Part shown: piece after piece, positions 16,689 through 24,948 of the stretch
Layout: each line of letters starts with the position of its first letter
How positions within the stretch are numbered: position 1 is the stretch's first letter
DNA from: JBMTVN01 sp046047235
GTDB lineage: Bacteria; Verrucomicrobiota; Verrucomicrobiia; Limisphaerales; JAHDYP01
DNA: 38,704 bases
NCBI GenBank assembly: GCA_046047235.1
Contig: JBJOII010000090.1
Span: forward strand, 1-38,704
Reading direction: 5' to 3'
Position numbers and translations under genes: made by a program
The notes under the pieces: model-generated
The model's database searches: none
Told to the model about the DNA's origin: nothing
Seen by the model: the letters and a program-made list of their open reading frames with translations, nothing else

Positions 16689-18206
16689 ATGAAACTAAAA
16701 CCCAAACACCCAAAACAGGAAGAGCAGGGCGGAGCCCTCACGGTAGCCCTCCTCTCCACCATGATCATCGGAGTCTCGATCGGGAGCTACCTCTCCCTCA
16801 TCGGCACCCAAAACATGTCCACCATGCGTTCCCTTAGCTGGAACTCCGCTCTCCCCGCAGCCGAAGCCGGCGTCGAGGAAGCCCTCACCCACCTCCGCTA
16901 TAACGGCGTTTCCAACCTCTCAGAAGATGGCTGGACCATGAAATCCGACGGCTGGTACCAGAAATGCGCCAGCCTCGGCGGAGCTTCCGCCTACGTCGTA
17001 CGCATCCAACCCTCCGAGCCTCCCATCATCCTGGCAACCGGTATCGCCCGCGCACCCTATGGCCCCTCCACCATCGAACCCACCGAGGCCGGTATCCTCG
17101 GGGCCGCCATCGATAACAAAAACTTCGTCCAACGCACGGTGCGCATCGAAACCGTCCCGGATATCACACCCTTTAAACAGGCCGTGGTCGCACAACAGGC
17201 CCTCGACATCCAGGGCAACCGCATGACCACCGACAGCTTCGACTCGTCATCCAGTTCGTACAGCAGCAATGGATGCTACGACCGCACAAAAAACAAAGAC
17301 TGCGGCGATGTCGTCGCCCACGACGGCGTAAGGGATAGCCGCGACTGCGGCGAAGCCGAAATCATGGGCCGCGTCTCCACCGGACATTGTGCCGAAGTCG
17401 AAGTCGGCGACCGCGGATGCGTCGGCGATAAAGACTGGGTCGAGAATGACCGCCGCGGAATTCAGGACGGCAAGCGCTGCTCAGACCTGAATGTGGCTTT
17501 CCCCAAAATTGAAAAACCCTTTGAATACGGCAAATTACCCCGCCGCAAAACCGACACCGATGGACGCGAATGGGATTGTGTGTTCGAGGACGGTGATTAC
17601 CGCGTCGACAAAATCTGCGGCAAGGTCAAGGTCGAAGGCAACTGTCGCATCTACTGCGAAGGCGATGTCGACCTCGATGAATTCCGGGGCGATTGCCTTG
17701 AGATCTGCGAGAACGCCAAGGTCGAACTCTACGTCAACGGCGAGAAAGCCGACTTCGGCAAGAAATGCGTCAAAAACAAAACGGAGAAGGCGTCCAGCTT
17801 CAAAGTGTATGGCACCGAATCGAACAAATGCGTCAAACTCTCAGGTGATGGTCGCCTGGCTGCCGCCGTCTACGCCCCCGAGGCAGAAATTGAACTCGGG
17901 TGCTCCTCCAGCCGCTATGACCGCGATGATGATGACGATGACGACCGCTATGACCGCGATGATGATGACGATGACGACCGCTGGGATCGCAAAGAGGAGT
18001 TCGTCGGCTCCTGCGTCGGGAAAAGCGTAAAACTCAACTCCGATTGCGAAGTCCACTACGACGAATCACTCTCCCGCGAGAAGGATAACAACAATAGCTG
18101 CACCGGCTACACCCCCACCGGCTATAAGCAGCTCTCCAAGGACACCAAACTCCCGAAAAGCTGCTACGAAGACGTCGAAGTGAAACAATACGCCCGCAAC
18201 CGCTAA
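16689..18206 (+). CDS. PilX-like surface/pilus protein, Cys-rich with Asp-repeat
   Basis: A 505-residue protein starting with a PilX/GspK-type N-terminus: short basic stretch, then GGALTVALLSTMIIGVSIGSYL (residues about 14-36), without the canonical Glu5. Residues 40-190 resemble PilX proteins (AAEAGVEEAL). Residues about 190-505 look like the DUF7305-type beta-helical region seen in Verrucomicrobia (patterns DVVAHDG, VSTG, VGDKDW, AAVYAPEAE, SVKLN, HYDE), but small residues are replaced by Cys, Asp, Arg and Lys. I count 20 Cys, 19 of them after residue 190. Two perfect 11-residue repeats RYDRDDDDDDD plus RWDR occupy 409-434. AAGGAA lies about 10 bases before the ATG. Calcium or metal binding and disulfide cross-linking are inferences. 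Third gene of the pilin operon. Confidence 0.8.
   Translation: MKLKPKHPKQEEQGGALTVALLSTMIIGVSIGSYLSLIGTQNMSTMRSLSWNSALPAAEAGVEEALTHLRYNGVSNLSEDGWTMKSDGWYQKCASLGGASAYVVRIQPSEPPIILATGIARAPYGPSTIEPTEAGILGAAIDNKNFVQRTVRIETVPDITPFKQAVVAQQALDIQGNRMTTDSFDSSSSSYSSNGCYDRTKNKDCGDVVAHDGVRDSRDCGEAEIMGRVSTGHCAEVEVGDRGCVGDKDWVENDRRGIQDGKRCSDLNVAFPKIEKPFEYGKLPRRKTDTDGREWDCVFEDGDYRVDKICGKVKVEGNCRIYCEGDVDLDEFRGDCLEICENAKVELYVNGEKADFGKKCVKNKTEKASSFKVYGTESNKCVKLSGDGRLAAAVYAPEAEIELGCSSSRYDRDDDDDDDRYDRDDDDDDDRWDRKEEFVGSCVGKSVKLNSDCEVHYDESLSREKDNNNSCTGYTPTGYKQLSKDTKLPKSCYEDVEVKQYARNR
17913..17990 (+). repeat. Tandem 33-base repeat encoding an Asp-rich block
   Basis: Two identical 33-base units (17913-17945 and 17946-17978) each encode RYDRDDDDDDD; a shortened third copy (17979-17990) encodes RWDR. 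In-frame length means copy-number change would alter the protein without breaking it. Confidence 0.95.
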
Positions 18207-18240
18207 ATCGGCTGCCAGAACCACCCCTCGTCCAATCATC

Positions 18241-18278
18241 AATCCCGGAGCCAGGATGCAAGTCCCAGCTCCGGGATT
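18241..18278 (+). terminator. Hairpin after the pilin operon, probable terminator
   Basis: Perfect 11-bp arms AATCCCGGAGC (18241-18251) and GCTCCGGGATT (18268-18278) around a 16-base loop, 35 bases after the PilX-like stop. The following sequence is only mildly T-rich (TTCCCATTTCC), so termination may be inefficient or the hairpin may protect mRNA ends. Confidence 0.55.
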
Positions 18279-18363
18279 TCCCATTTCCGCCTCCAACCAC
18301 CAAAGAAACGTTGAATTCACTCCCCCTCCCACACCAATCTCCCCACCCCAATAGCTCACTCGC

Positions 18364-19242
18364 GTGACCGAAGTCATCCAAGTCAACACAGCCCAAGCCT
18401 TCAACCTCGCCGTCGAAGCAGCCTCCCAACTCCTGTCTGCAGGACACGTCGTGGCCCTCCCCACCGAAACGGTCTATGGGCTCGCCGCCAATGCCCTCCA
18501 TCCCAAAGCCATAGAGAAGATCTTCCGCATCAAAGGCCGCCCCGCCCATAACCCCGTCATCGTCCACGTCTCCAGCATCAAGATGGCCCGCGAATGCGCC
18601 AATTCATGGCCCACCTCCGCACAAAAACTCGCCGACGCCTTCTGGCCAGGCCCCCTAACCCTGGTCCTCCCCAAATCCCCCACCATCCCGGACCCCATCA
18701 CCGCTGGCGGCAATACCGTGGGCCTCCGCTGGCCCTCCCACCCGCTCATGCAAGCCGTCATCCAAAAATGCGGTTTCCCCCTCGCTGCCCCCAGCGCCAA
18801 CCTTTCCACCCAAACCTCCCCTACCCAAGCCACCCACGTAATCCAGTCCCTGAACGGTAAAATCCCCCTCGTCGTCGATGCCGGCCCCTGCAACGTCGGA
18901 ATCGAATCCACGGTCATCGACCTCACGGTCTCCCCCCCGCAAATCCTCCGCCCCGGCATGATCCACGCCGAAGCCATCAAGACAGTCCTCGGTGAACTCC
19001 CAACACCCAACCCAACACAAACCTCCGAAACAGCACGCAGCCCCGGCCTCATGGACCGTCACTACGCCCCCAGCTCACCGATACTCCTGGCCTCCTGGAA
19101 AGACGAACCCGACCTCCTCCAGCAAATCCACCACTCCCTCCCCACCCGAACTTCAACCCCGCCACACCAACCCCTCCCACCCACCTGCGTCATTTCCGAC
19201 CGCCTCCGCCGCGCCGCCACCCCACCCGCCCCAAACCCATAG
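18364..19242 (+). CDS. L-threonylcarbamoyladenylate synthase (Sua5/TsaC), short C-terminus
   Basis: Makes threonylcarbamoyl-AMP from Thr, bicarbonate and ATP, the first step of the universal t6A37 tRNA modification. The YrdC domain fills residues 1-205: ALPTETVYGLAANAL, the KGRPAHNPVIVHV substrate loop, FWPGPLTLVL, SANLST and the STVIDL strand. The Sua5-type linker SPGLMDRHYAP follows near residue 225, but only about 60 residues come after it, so the C-terminal Sua5 domain is shorter than usual and Pro/Thr-rich. GTG start at 18364; no strong ribosome site seen. It is separated from the pilin operon by a hairpin and from rseP by a promoter-like region. Confidence 0.92.
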   Translation: MTEVIQVNTAQAFNLAVEAASQLLSAGHVVALPTETVYGLAANALHPKAIEKIFRIKGRPAHNPVIVHVSSIKMARECANSWPTSAQKLADAFWPGPLTLVLPKSPTIPDPITAGGNTVGLRWPSHPLMQAVIQKCGFPLAAPSANLSTQTSPTQATHVIQSLNGKIPLVVDAGPCNVGIESTVIDLTVSPPQILRPGMIHAEAIKTVLGELPTPNPTQTSETARSPGLMDRHYAPSSPILLASWKDEPDLLQQIHHSLPTRTSTPPHQPLPPTCVISDRLRRAATPPAPNP

Positions 19243-19257
19243 CAATCCTAGGATTGC
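19242..19257. promoter_or_regulatory. Perfect 16-bp palindrome overlapping the rseP -35 box
   Basis: GCAATCCTAGGATTGC reads the same on both strands. It starts at the last base of the Sua5 stop and covers the first bases of the candidate -35, so a dimeric repressor bound there would block transcription. A second CCTAGG-centred palindrome stands before nusA. Confidence 0.45.
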
Positions 19258-19281
19258 CAGATCGCGGCACGCCGTTATATT
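19254..19281 (+). promoter_or_regulatory. Sigma70-like promoter for rseP
   Basis: TTGCCA (19254-19259) and TATATT (19276-19281) are separated by 16 bases; the predicted start is near 19288, about 60 bases before the rseP ATG. Confidence 0.55.
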
Positions 19282-19349
19282 GCCACGCCGTTTTTGCAGG
19301 TGTCCGGACCGCGTAGCTCTAACCCCGATACACCCGCTGACATTTACCT

Positions 19350-20792
19350 ATGCAGATACTGAAGGTCGCTTTCATCATCCTGGAGGTCGTACTCCTCTTT
19401 AACCTCCTCATCCTCGTCCACGAACTGGGACACTTCCTCGCCGCCCGCTGGCGCGGCCTTAAGGTGGAAAAATTCGCCATCTGGTTCGGTAAACCCCTCT
19501 GGCAGAAAAAGATCAACGGCGTAGTCTACGCCCTCGGATCCATCCCCGCCGGCGGCTTCGTCGCCCTCCCCCAAATGGCCCCCATGGAAGCCATCGAAGG
19601 CAAATCCGACGAACCCCAGGAAGACCTCCCCCCCATCTCTACTCTCGATAAAATCATCGTCGCCTTCGCCGGACCGCTCTTCAGCTTCTCCCTCGCCATC
19701 CTCTTCGCCTTCATCGTCTACGGCGTCGGACGCCCCGTCAGTGAAGCCGAAACCACCACCACCGTCGGTTACGTCTACCCCGACTCCCCCGCAGCCAAAG
19801 CCGGCATCCTCCCAGGTGACAAAATCACCAAGGTCGACGGCTACCCGGTAACCCGCTTCGGCGGTATCGGCGATAGTATCACCTGGCGCGTGGTCTCCAG
19901 CACCGGAGATACCATCCCCATCGAACTCGAACGCAACGGCCAAACTGTCCAACTCGACTCGGGATTCGTGCGCGAAGAAACCAAAGTCTACGAACGCAGC
20001 TCCCTCAGACAAATCCGCATCGAACCCAAAAAGACCCCGCTCGTCGCCAAGGTCATGCCCGATAGCCCCGCAGCCACCGCAGGTATCCGACCCAATGACG
20101 TCATCCTCGAAGTCGACGGAACCCCCCTCCTCTCCCCCGCTGCCCTCGGCGACTACGTCCAGAAAGCCGGCGAAGGACAACCCGTCACTCTCAAAATCGA
20201 ACGCGGCAAGGAAACTCTCACCACCCAGGTCACCGCACAAAAACCCGTCTACCCCGACGATGTGCCCGAAGACCAGCAACGTGCCCTCATCGGAATCCAG
20301 TGGGAACTCAGCGGCCGCTACTCTGTCGACCACCCCGGCCCCATGAAACAAATCTCCGCCAGCGTCATGGCGATGGTGAATACTTTCCAAGCCCTCTTTA
20401 CCCCAAAATCGGATGTCAAGGCCGAGCACCTTTCCGGATTCGTCGGCATCATGCGTATTTATTACATGCTCTTCGCCGACGAAAACGGCTGGCGCCAAGC
20501 CCTGTGGTTTAGCGTCATCCTCAATGTCAACCTCGCCCTCCTCAACCTCCTGCCCATCCCCGTCCTCGACGGCGGCCATATCCTGCTCGCCCTCATCGAA
20601 GGCGCCCGACGTAAACCCATCCACCACCGAACTCTCTCCATCCTCCAAAGCGCCTGCGCCTTCCTCATTATCGGATATATGCTCTACGTCACGGTCTTCG
20701 ACGTACAAGACCTCCCGTGGAAAGGCTCCTCCACCGAAAAAATCCACTTCACACCCCAACAAAATCCCTCGGCTACACCCCCCTCCCAATAA
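19350..20792 (+). CDS. rseP: RseP-type site-2 intramembrane metalloprotease (M50)
   Basis: A 480-residue zinc protease cleaving substrates within the inner membrane, usually anti-sigma factors of the envelope stress response or leftover signal peptides. HELGH zinc motif at residues 24-28 in TM1, a second TM near 112-135, two PDZ domains (about 145-215 and 230-310, each with a DSPAAxAGI-type loop), then the third zinc ligand in LLPIPVLDGGH near residue 410 and a last TM segment. Length and order are those of E. coli RseP. No rseA-like anti-sigma gene is in the window. ispG follows after 48 bases, a pairing (with dxr) common in bacteria, although dxr is not next to it here. Confidence 0.94.
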   Translation: MQILKVAFIILEVVLLFNLLILVHELGHFLAARWRGLKVEKFAIWFGKPLWQKKINGVVYALGSIPAGGFVALPQMAPMEAIEGKSDEPQEDLPPISTLDKIIVAFAGPLFSFSLAILFAFIVYGVGRPVSEAETTTTVGYVYPDSPAAKAGILPGDKITKVDGYPVTRFGGIGDSITWRVVSSTGDTIPIELERNGQTVQLDSGFVREETKVYERSSLRQIRIEPKKTPLVAKVMPDSPAATAGIRPNDVILEVDGTPLLSPAALGDYVQKAGEGQPVTLKIERGKETLTTQVTAQKPVYPDDVPEDQQRALIGIQWELSGRYSVDHPGPMKQISASVMAMVNTFQALFTPKSDVKAEHLSGFVGIMRIYYMLFADENGWRQALWFSVILNVNLALLNLLPIPVLDGGHILLALIEGARRKPIHHRTLSILQSACAFLIIGYMLYVTVFDVQDLPWKGSSTEKIHFTPQQNPSATPPSQ

Positions 20793-20840
20793 CCCCCTGC
20801 CCCCACTCCCATCACTCCAGGTAGTGTCCCAAAGCCCACC

Positions 20841-22616
20841 ATGAGCTACTGCCCATCCCCCTACGCCTTTGCCCGCAGACTCACCCGCGAAGTCGTCGTC
20901 GGTAACCCACAAAACGGAGGCGTTACCATCGGAGGCCACCACCCCATCGTCGTCCAGTCCATGATCACCTGCGACACCATGGACACCGACCTCTGCGTCA
21001 AGGAATCCCTCGAACTCGTCGCCGCAGGCTCCCAACTCGTCCGCATCACAGCCCCCACGGTCAAAGACGCCGCTAACCTCCAACATATCGTCCAAAAACT
21101 CAGGGACCAAAACTGCCACGTCCCCATCGTCGCCGATATCCACTTCAAACCCGAAGCCGCCCTCGAAGCCGCCAAATGGGTCGAGAAAATCCGCGTCAAC
21201 CCCGGCAACTATGCCGACAAAAAGAAGTTCGCCATACGCGAATACACCGACGACCAATACAACGCTGAACTCAAACGCATCGACGAGGAATTTTCCCCCC
21301 TCGTCATACTGTGTAAAAATCTGGGCCGTGCCATGCGCATCGGCACCAACCACGGTTCGCTCAGCGACCGGATCATGAACCGCTACGGGGATACCCCCGA
21401 AGGCATGGTCGAAAGTGCCCTCGAATTCGCCCGGATCGCCAGACGCCACGATTACCACAACTTCGTGTTCTCCATGAAAGCGAGCAACCCGAAGATCATG
21501 ATCGAATGCTACCGACTCCTCGTCAGCAAGCTCAACCAACTCGGACCCGATTGGAATTACCCCATCCACCTCGGCGTCACCGAAGCCGGTGAAGGCGAAG
21601 ACGGCCGCATCAAAAGCGCCATCGGTATCGGCTCACTCCTCGCCGACGGCCTCGGCGATACTATCCGGGTCTCACTCACCGAAGACTCCCCCAGAGAAAT
21701 CCCCGTCTGCCTCGAACTCCTCCAACAAGTCGCCAATCTCACATCCCCCTCCAACCCCACCAGCCAACCCCCCACCCAAAAACCTTTCGACCCCTACCAC
21801 TACGCCCGCCGACCCACCCCCGAAATACCCCTCTCAGATTCAATCGCCTGCGGCGCCGAACAAACCATCCGCGTCGTCACCCTGAAAAACCACTTCGACG
21901 CCATCACCCCAAAACTACGACCCACCGATGACGTACGACCCGAAGCCGTCTACGAAGATCTCAATGTCCTCGAAGTCGATCCTTCCACCCCCTTCGAAAT
22001 CCCCTGTGAAACCCAGTTGATCACGGTTGCCGACAACACCCCTCTCCCCACCATCACCGCATTCCGGCTCCTCGCTGCACGCCTCAAGGACCTCGGCCGC
22101 AATAACCCCATCCTCCTCAAAGACCAACTCCATAACCGCCAGGATACACCCAATAACCTCGGCTCCATGATCCGCGCCTCGGTCACCATAGGATCCCTCC
22201 TCGCCGATGGCATCGGAGATGCCATCTTCCTCCGCGCTGAACCCACCCCCGGACCCGCCCTCAGACTCGCCTACAATATCCTCCAAGCCGGCGGCTGCCG
22301 TAGCTTCAAAACCGATTACGTCGCCTGCCCCAGCTGCGGCCGAACTCTCTTCAACCTCCAAACCGTCACCGCCCACATCAAAGCACGCACCGACCACCTC
22401 AAAGGAGTCAAAATCGCCATCATGGGCTGCATCGTCAATGGCCCCGGCGAAATGGCCGATGCCGACTTCGGCTACGTCGGAGGTGCCCCCGGGAAAATCA
22501 ACCTCTACATCGGAAAAACCCCAGTGAAATTCAATATTCCCGAAGCAGAAGCTGTCGATCGACTGGTCGACCTCATCCGCGAACACGGAAAATGGGTCGA
22601 CCGCACCGAGGATTGA
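20841..22616 (+). CDS. ispG: 4-hydroxy-3-methylbut-2-enyl diphosphate synthase, long form
   Basis: Penultimate step of the MEP isoprenoid pathway, converting methylerythritol cyclodiphosphate to HMBPP with a [4Fe-4S] cluster. At 591 residues it is the long form found in plants, chlamydiae and other PVC bacteria, with an extra domain (about residues 290-450) between the TIM barrel and the cluster domain. The barrel begins with VTIGGHHPIVVQSM and includes VADIHFKPEAALEA and IRVNPGNYADKKKF. Cluster ligands are C496 and C499 (CPSCGRT) and C530 with E537 (GCIVNGPGE). The long form joins both halves of the active site in one chain. It follows rseP by 48 bases and is followed after 31 bases by the UroD-family gene. 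Confidence 0.95.
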   Translation: MSYCPSPYAFARRLTREVVVGNPQNGGVTIGGHHPIVVQSMITCDTMDTDLCVKESLELVAAGSQLVRITAPTVKDAANLQHIVQKLRDQNCHVPIVADIHFKPEAALEAAKWVEKIRVNPGNYADKKKFAIREYTDDQYNAELKRIDEEFSPLVILCKNLGRAMRIGTNHGSLSDRIMNRYGDTPEGMVESALEFARIARRHDYHNFVFSMKASNPKIMIECYRLLVSKLNQLGPDWNYPIHLGVTEAGEGEDGRIKSAIGIGSLLADGLGDTIRVSLTEDSPREIPVCLELLQQVANLTSPSNPTSQPPTQKPFDPYHYARRPTPEIPLSDSIACGAEQTIRVVTLKNHFDAITPKLRPTDDVRPEAVYEDLNVLEVDPSTPFEIPCETQLITVADNTPLPTITAFRLLAARLKDLGRNNPILLKDQLHNRQDTPNNLGSMIRASVTIGSLLADGIGDAIFLRAEPTPGPALRLAYNILQAGGCRSFKTDYVACPSCGRTLFNLQTVTAHIKARTDHLKGVKIAIMGCIVNGPGEMADADFGYVGGAPGKINLYIGKTPVKFNIPEAEAVDRLVDLIREHGKWVDRTED

Positions 22617-22647
22617 CAATTCCCCCCATCCGGTCTCTCTGGGAGCC

Positions 22648-23880
22648 ATGACCTCCCGCCAACGGGTCCTCACCGCCCTCCAACACCAACAACCCGACCG
22701 TACCCCCATCGACCTCTCCGGTCACCGCTCGTCAGGAATCAGCGCCCTCGCCTACTCCCACCTCCGAAATTACCTCGGCCTCCCCCAACGCCCCATCCGC
22801 GTCTACGATGTCATCCAGCAACTCGCTATCGTCGACGATGACCTGCTCGACCGCTTCCACGTCGATACAATCGAACTCGGCCGTGCCTTCGCCCTCGAAG
22901 ACTCCTGGTGGCACGAATGGGAACTTCCCGACGGCACCACCTGCCTCATCCCCTCCTGGGTCAAACCCGTCAAACATCAGGGCGAATGGATCCTCCAATC
23001 CAAAACCGGTAACACCACCGCCCGTATGCCCCCAGGCGTCCTCTACTTCGAACAAACCCAATACCCCTTCTCCCAAAAAGCCGATATCGACCACCTCGAG
23101 GACTACTTCGACGAAGTCATGTGGACCAGCATCACCTCACCCCCGGGCCCTATCGCCACCGGTCCCAACCGCCTCCAGACTCTCGCCAACGGAGCCGCAG
23201 CCCTGAGACAGTCCTCCAACCGCGCCATCCTCGCCCTCTTCGGCGGTAACCTCCTCGAAATGGGCCAGTTCTTCTACCGCAACGATAACTTCCTACTCCT
23301 CCTCGCCGCCAACCCCACCGAAGCCCACCAGTTCCTCGACAAAATCACCGAAATCCACCTCCGCAACCTCAAGGACTTCCTCCAAACCGTCGGCCCCCAC
23401 ATCGATATCCTCGTCTTCGGCGATGACTTCGGCATGCAACACGGCCCACAAATCTCACCACGCATGTACCAGGAATTCTTCCAGCCCAGACAAAAAGCCA
23501 TGTGGGACCTCACCCGCCAACTGGCACCCCATATCAATATCCAACTCCACTGCTGCGGGGGCGTCCGCCCTCTCCTCCAAGGCTTCATCCAAGCCGGCCT
23601 CCAGTCCATCAACCCAGTGCAAATCACCTGCCGCGGCATGAACCCAGCCGAACTGAAATCCGAGTTCGGTAAAGACCTCACGTTCTGGGGCGGCGGCTGC
23701 AATACCCGAGACGTCCTCTCCAACGCCTCACCCACCGAAATCCGCGAACATGTCCTCCAGCTCAACACCATCTGGAACCAAAACGGCGGCCACGTCTTCC
23801 AACAAGTCCACAATATCCTCGCCGATGTACCCCCCGCGAACGTGGTCGCCATGTACGATGCCATAGCCGAAACCCGATAG
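22648..23880 (+). CDS. Uroporphyrinogen decarboxylase-family protein, probable methyltransferase-type
   Basis: A 410-residue TIM-barrel protein of the UroD/MtaA superfamily. It begins with the family's SRQRVLTALQHQQPDRTPID, and later has VFGDDFGMQHGPQISPRMYQEFFQP, a pattern of the corrinoid/methyltransferase-like branch and not of true heme-pathway HemE. The HCCGGVRPLLQGFIQAGLQSINPVQ stretch carries His-Cys-Cys where zinc could bind. These proteins are expanded in Verrucomicrobiota and Planctomycetota, often near sugar-degradation genes, but most have no known substrate. It lacks the N-terminal RxPxWxMRQAGR loop of HemE. GGGAG stands directly before the ATG. Last gene of the rseP-ispG run. 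Confidence 0.85.
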   Translation: MTSRQRVLTALQHQQPDRTPIDLSGHRSSGISALAYSHLRNYLGLPQRPIRVYDVIQQLAIVDDDLLDRFHVDTIELGRAFALEDSWWHEWELPDGTTCLIPSWVKPVKHQGEWILQSKTGNTTARMPPGVLYFEQTQYPFSQKADIDHLEDYFDEVMWTSITSPPGPIATGPNRLQTLANGAAALRQSSNRAILALFGGNLLEMGQFFYRNDNFLLLLAANPTEAHQFLDKITEIHLRNLKDFLQTVGPHIDILVFGDDFGMQHGPQISPRMYQEFFQPRQKAMWDLTRQLAPHINIQLHCCGGVRPLLQGFIQAGLQSINPVQITCRGMNPAELKSEFGKDLTFWGGGCNTRDVLSNASPTEIREHVLQLNTIWNQNGGHVFQQVHNILADVPPANVVAMYDAIAETR

Positions 23881-23916
23881 CACCCCTCATACCCCAAGAA
23901 ATCCAACCCGGTAAAC

Positions 23917-24729
23917 TTACCCCGCCTCCGGGAATTCCACCTCCTCACAACGCCTCCCCGCAAACCGACACGAACTCCGATACCCCACAGCCCGCGCCAA
24001 CTCCAACGCCAAACCAAAATCCGCCCCAACCTCCTCAGGCGCATGCGCGTCGGATCCAAACGTGATCTTTACCCCCTGCCGGAACGCCACCCCCAAAATC
24101 GACCGCGACGGATATATCTCCCGACAATCCTTCCTCAACCCCGCCGTGTTCAACTCCACCGCTACCCCCGACCGCGCCGCCACCCCAAAAACCCGCTCGT
24201 AATGGGGCAAAATCTCGTCCGTCGGAAAATGACCAAACTTCTTCGGCAAATCGACGTGCCCCAAAATCTCAAATAACCCACTGCTCGCCGCCATCTCCAG
24301 TAACTCCACATACCGACGCCATACCTCCCCCGTGTCCCGCCCCCTCCACTGCGAAAGCTTGCCCGGATTATCAATGTCCCACCCCGCCTCCAAATAATGC
24401 ACCGACCCGATAAAATAATCCCACGGATGCCTCGTCGCTAACTCCCGAATCCACCCCTCATGCCCAGGAATGTAATCCACCTCCAATGCCAAGCGAATCA
24501 CCATCCCCGGATACCTCCGGCGCGCCTCCTCAACCTTCGCCACATACTGATCCAACTGCCCCAAATACATCCGCCACTCATCAAAATCATCCTCCAACAT
24601 TGGCGAATGATCAGAAAAACCCATCTCCCCTAACCCCAATTCCTCCGCCCGCTTGACATATTCCCACGGCTCCCCCCGCGCATGCCGACATAAAGGAGTG
24701 TGCATATGATAATCCGCCAGTAGCTTCAT
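23917..24729 (-). CDS. hisK: PHP-family histidinol-phosphatase
   Basis: A 270-residue PHP-fold metallophosphatase that dephosphorylates histidinol-phosphate in histidine synthesis. Trinuclear metal-site motifs are all present: DYHMHTPLCRHA at the N-terminus, GFSDHSPM, LEVDYIPGHE, GSVHYLEAGW, LGHVDLPKKF and GSDAHAPEEVG near the end. These patterns are those of the HisK/HisJ branch. I start at 24729, because the upstream in-frame extension lacks similarity and GGGG precedes this ATG. It stands alone, divergent from nusA, with 219 bases between them, and ends 37 bases from the convergent UroD-family gene. No other his genes are present. Confidence 0.88.
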   Translation of the reverse strand: MKLLADYHMHTPLCRHARGEPWEYVKRAEELGLGEMGFSDHSPMLEDDFDEWRMYLGQLDQYVAKVEEARRRYPGMVIRLALEVDYIPGHEGWIRELATRHPWDYFIGSVHYLEAGWDIDNPGKLSQWRGRDTGEVWRRYVELLEMAASSGLFEILGHVDLPKKFGHFPTDEILPHYERVFGVAARSGVAVELNTAGLRKDCREIYPSRSILGVAFRQGVKITFGSDAHAPEEVGADFGLALELARAVGYRSSCRFAGRRCEEVEFPEAG

Positions 24730-24818
24730 GCCCCAACTACACGCCAAATAACCCCAAAACGGAAGCGCGTTCCCCCAAAACAACCCCCCACCCACCTCCA
24801 CCCCACAGGGCTTTCGGC

Positions 24819-24846
24819 TTGACGGAACCAAATAAGGACCTACGCT
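24819..24846 (+). promoter_or_regulatory. Candidate sigma70-like promoter for the nusA operon
   Basis: TTGACG (24819-24824) and TACGCT (24841-24846), 16 bases apart. The -35 is strong and the -10 weak. The leader would be about 95 bases and contains two palindromes. Confidence 0.35.
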
Positions 24847-24868
24847 CAACAGCATTCTTAGACGATTG

Positions 24869-24882
24869 CTGGCCTAGGCCAG
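24869..24882. promoter_or_regulatory. Perfect 14-bp palindrome in the nusA leader
   Basis: CTGGCCTAGGCCAG is self-complementary and shares the CCTAGG centre with the palindrome before rseP. A shorter palindrome CCCACGTGGG lies at 24924-24933. They may be operators or, as RNA hairpins, sites for NusA feedback; neither is shown. Confidence 0.35.
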
Positions 24883-24948
24883 TGCGACCAAGTCGGGGAT
24901 TATGTCTTCCGGCTTTTTTGTTCCCCACGTGGGACAAGCGAACGAGAC

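Noticed and set aside
19344..21569. Very long minus-strand open frame (741 codons) opposite rseP and ispG
   Set aside because: It is the shadow of C-ending codons on the plus strand; the peptide is Gly/Asp/Glu/Phe-rich with no family motif, while both plus-strand genes have full catalytic motifs.
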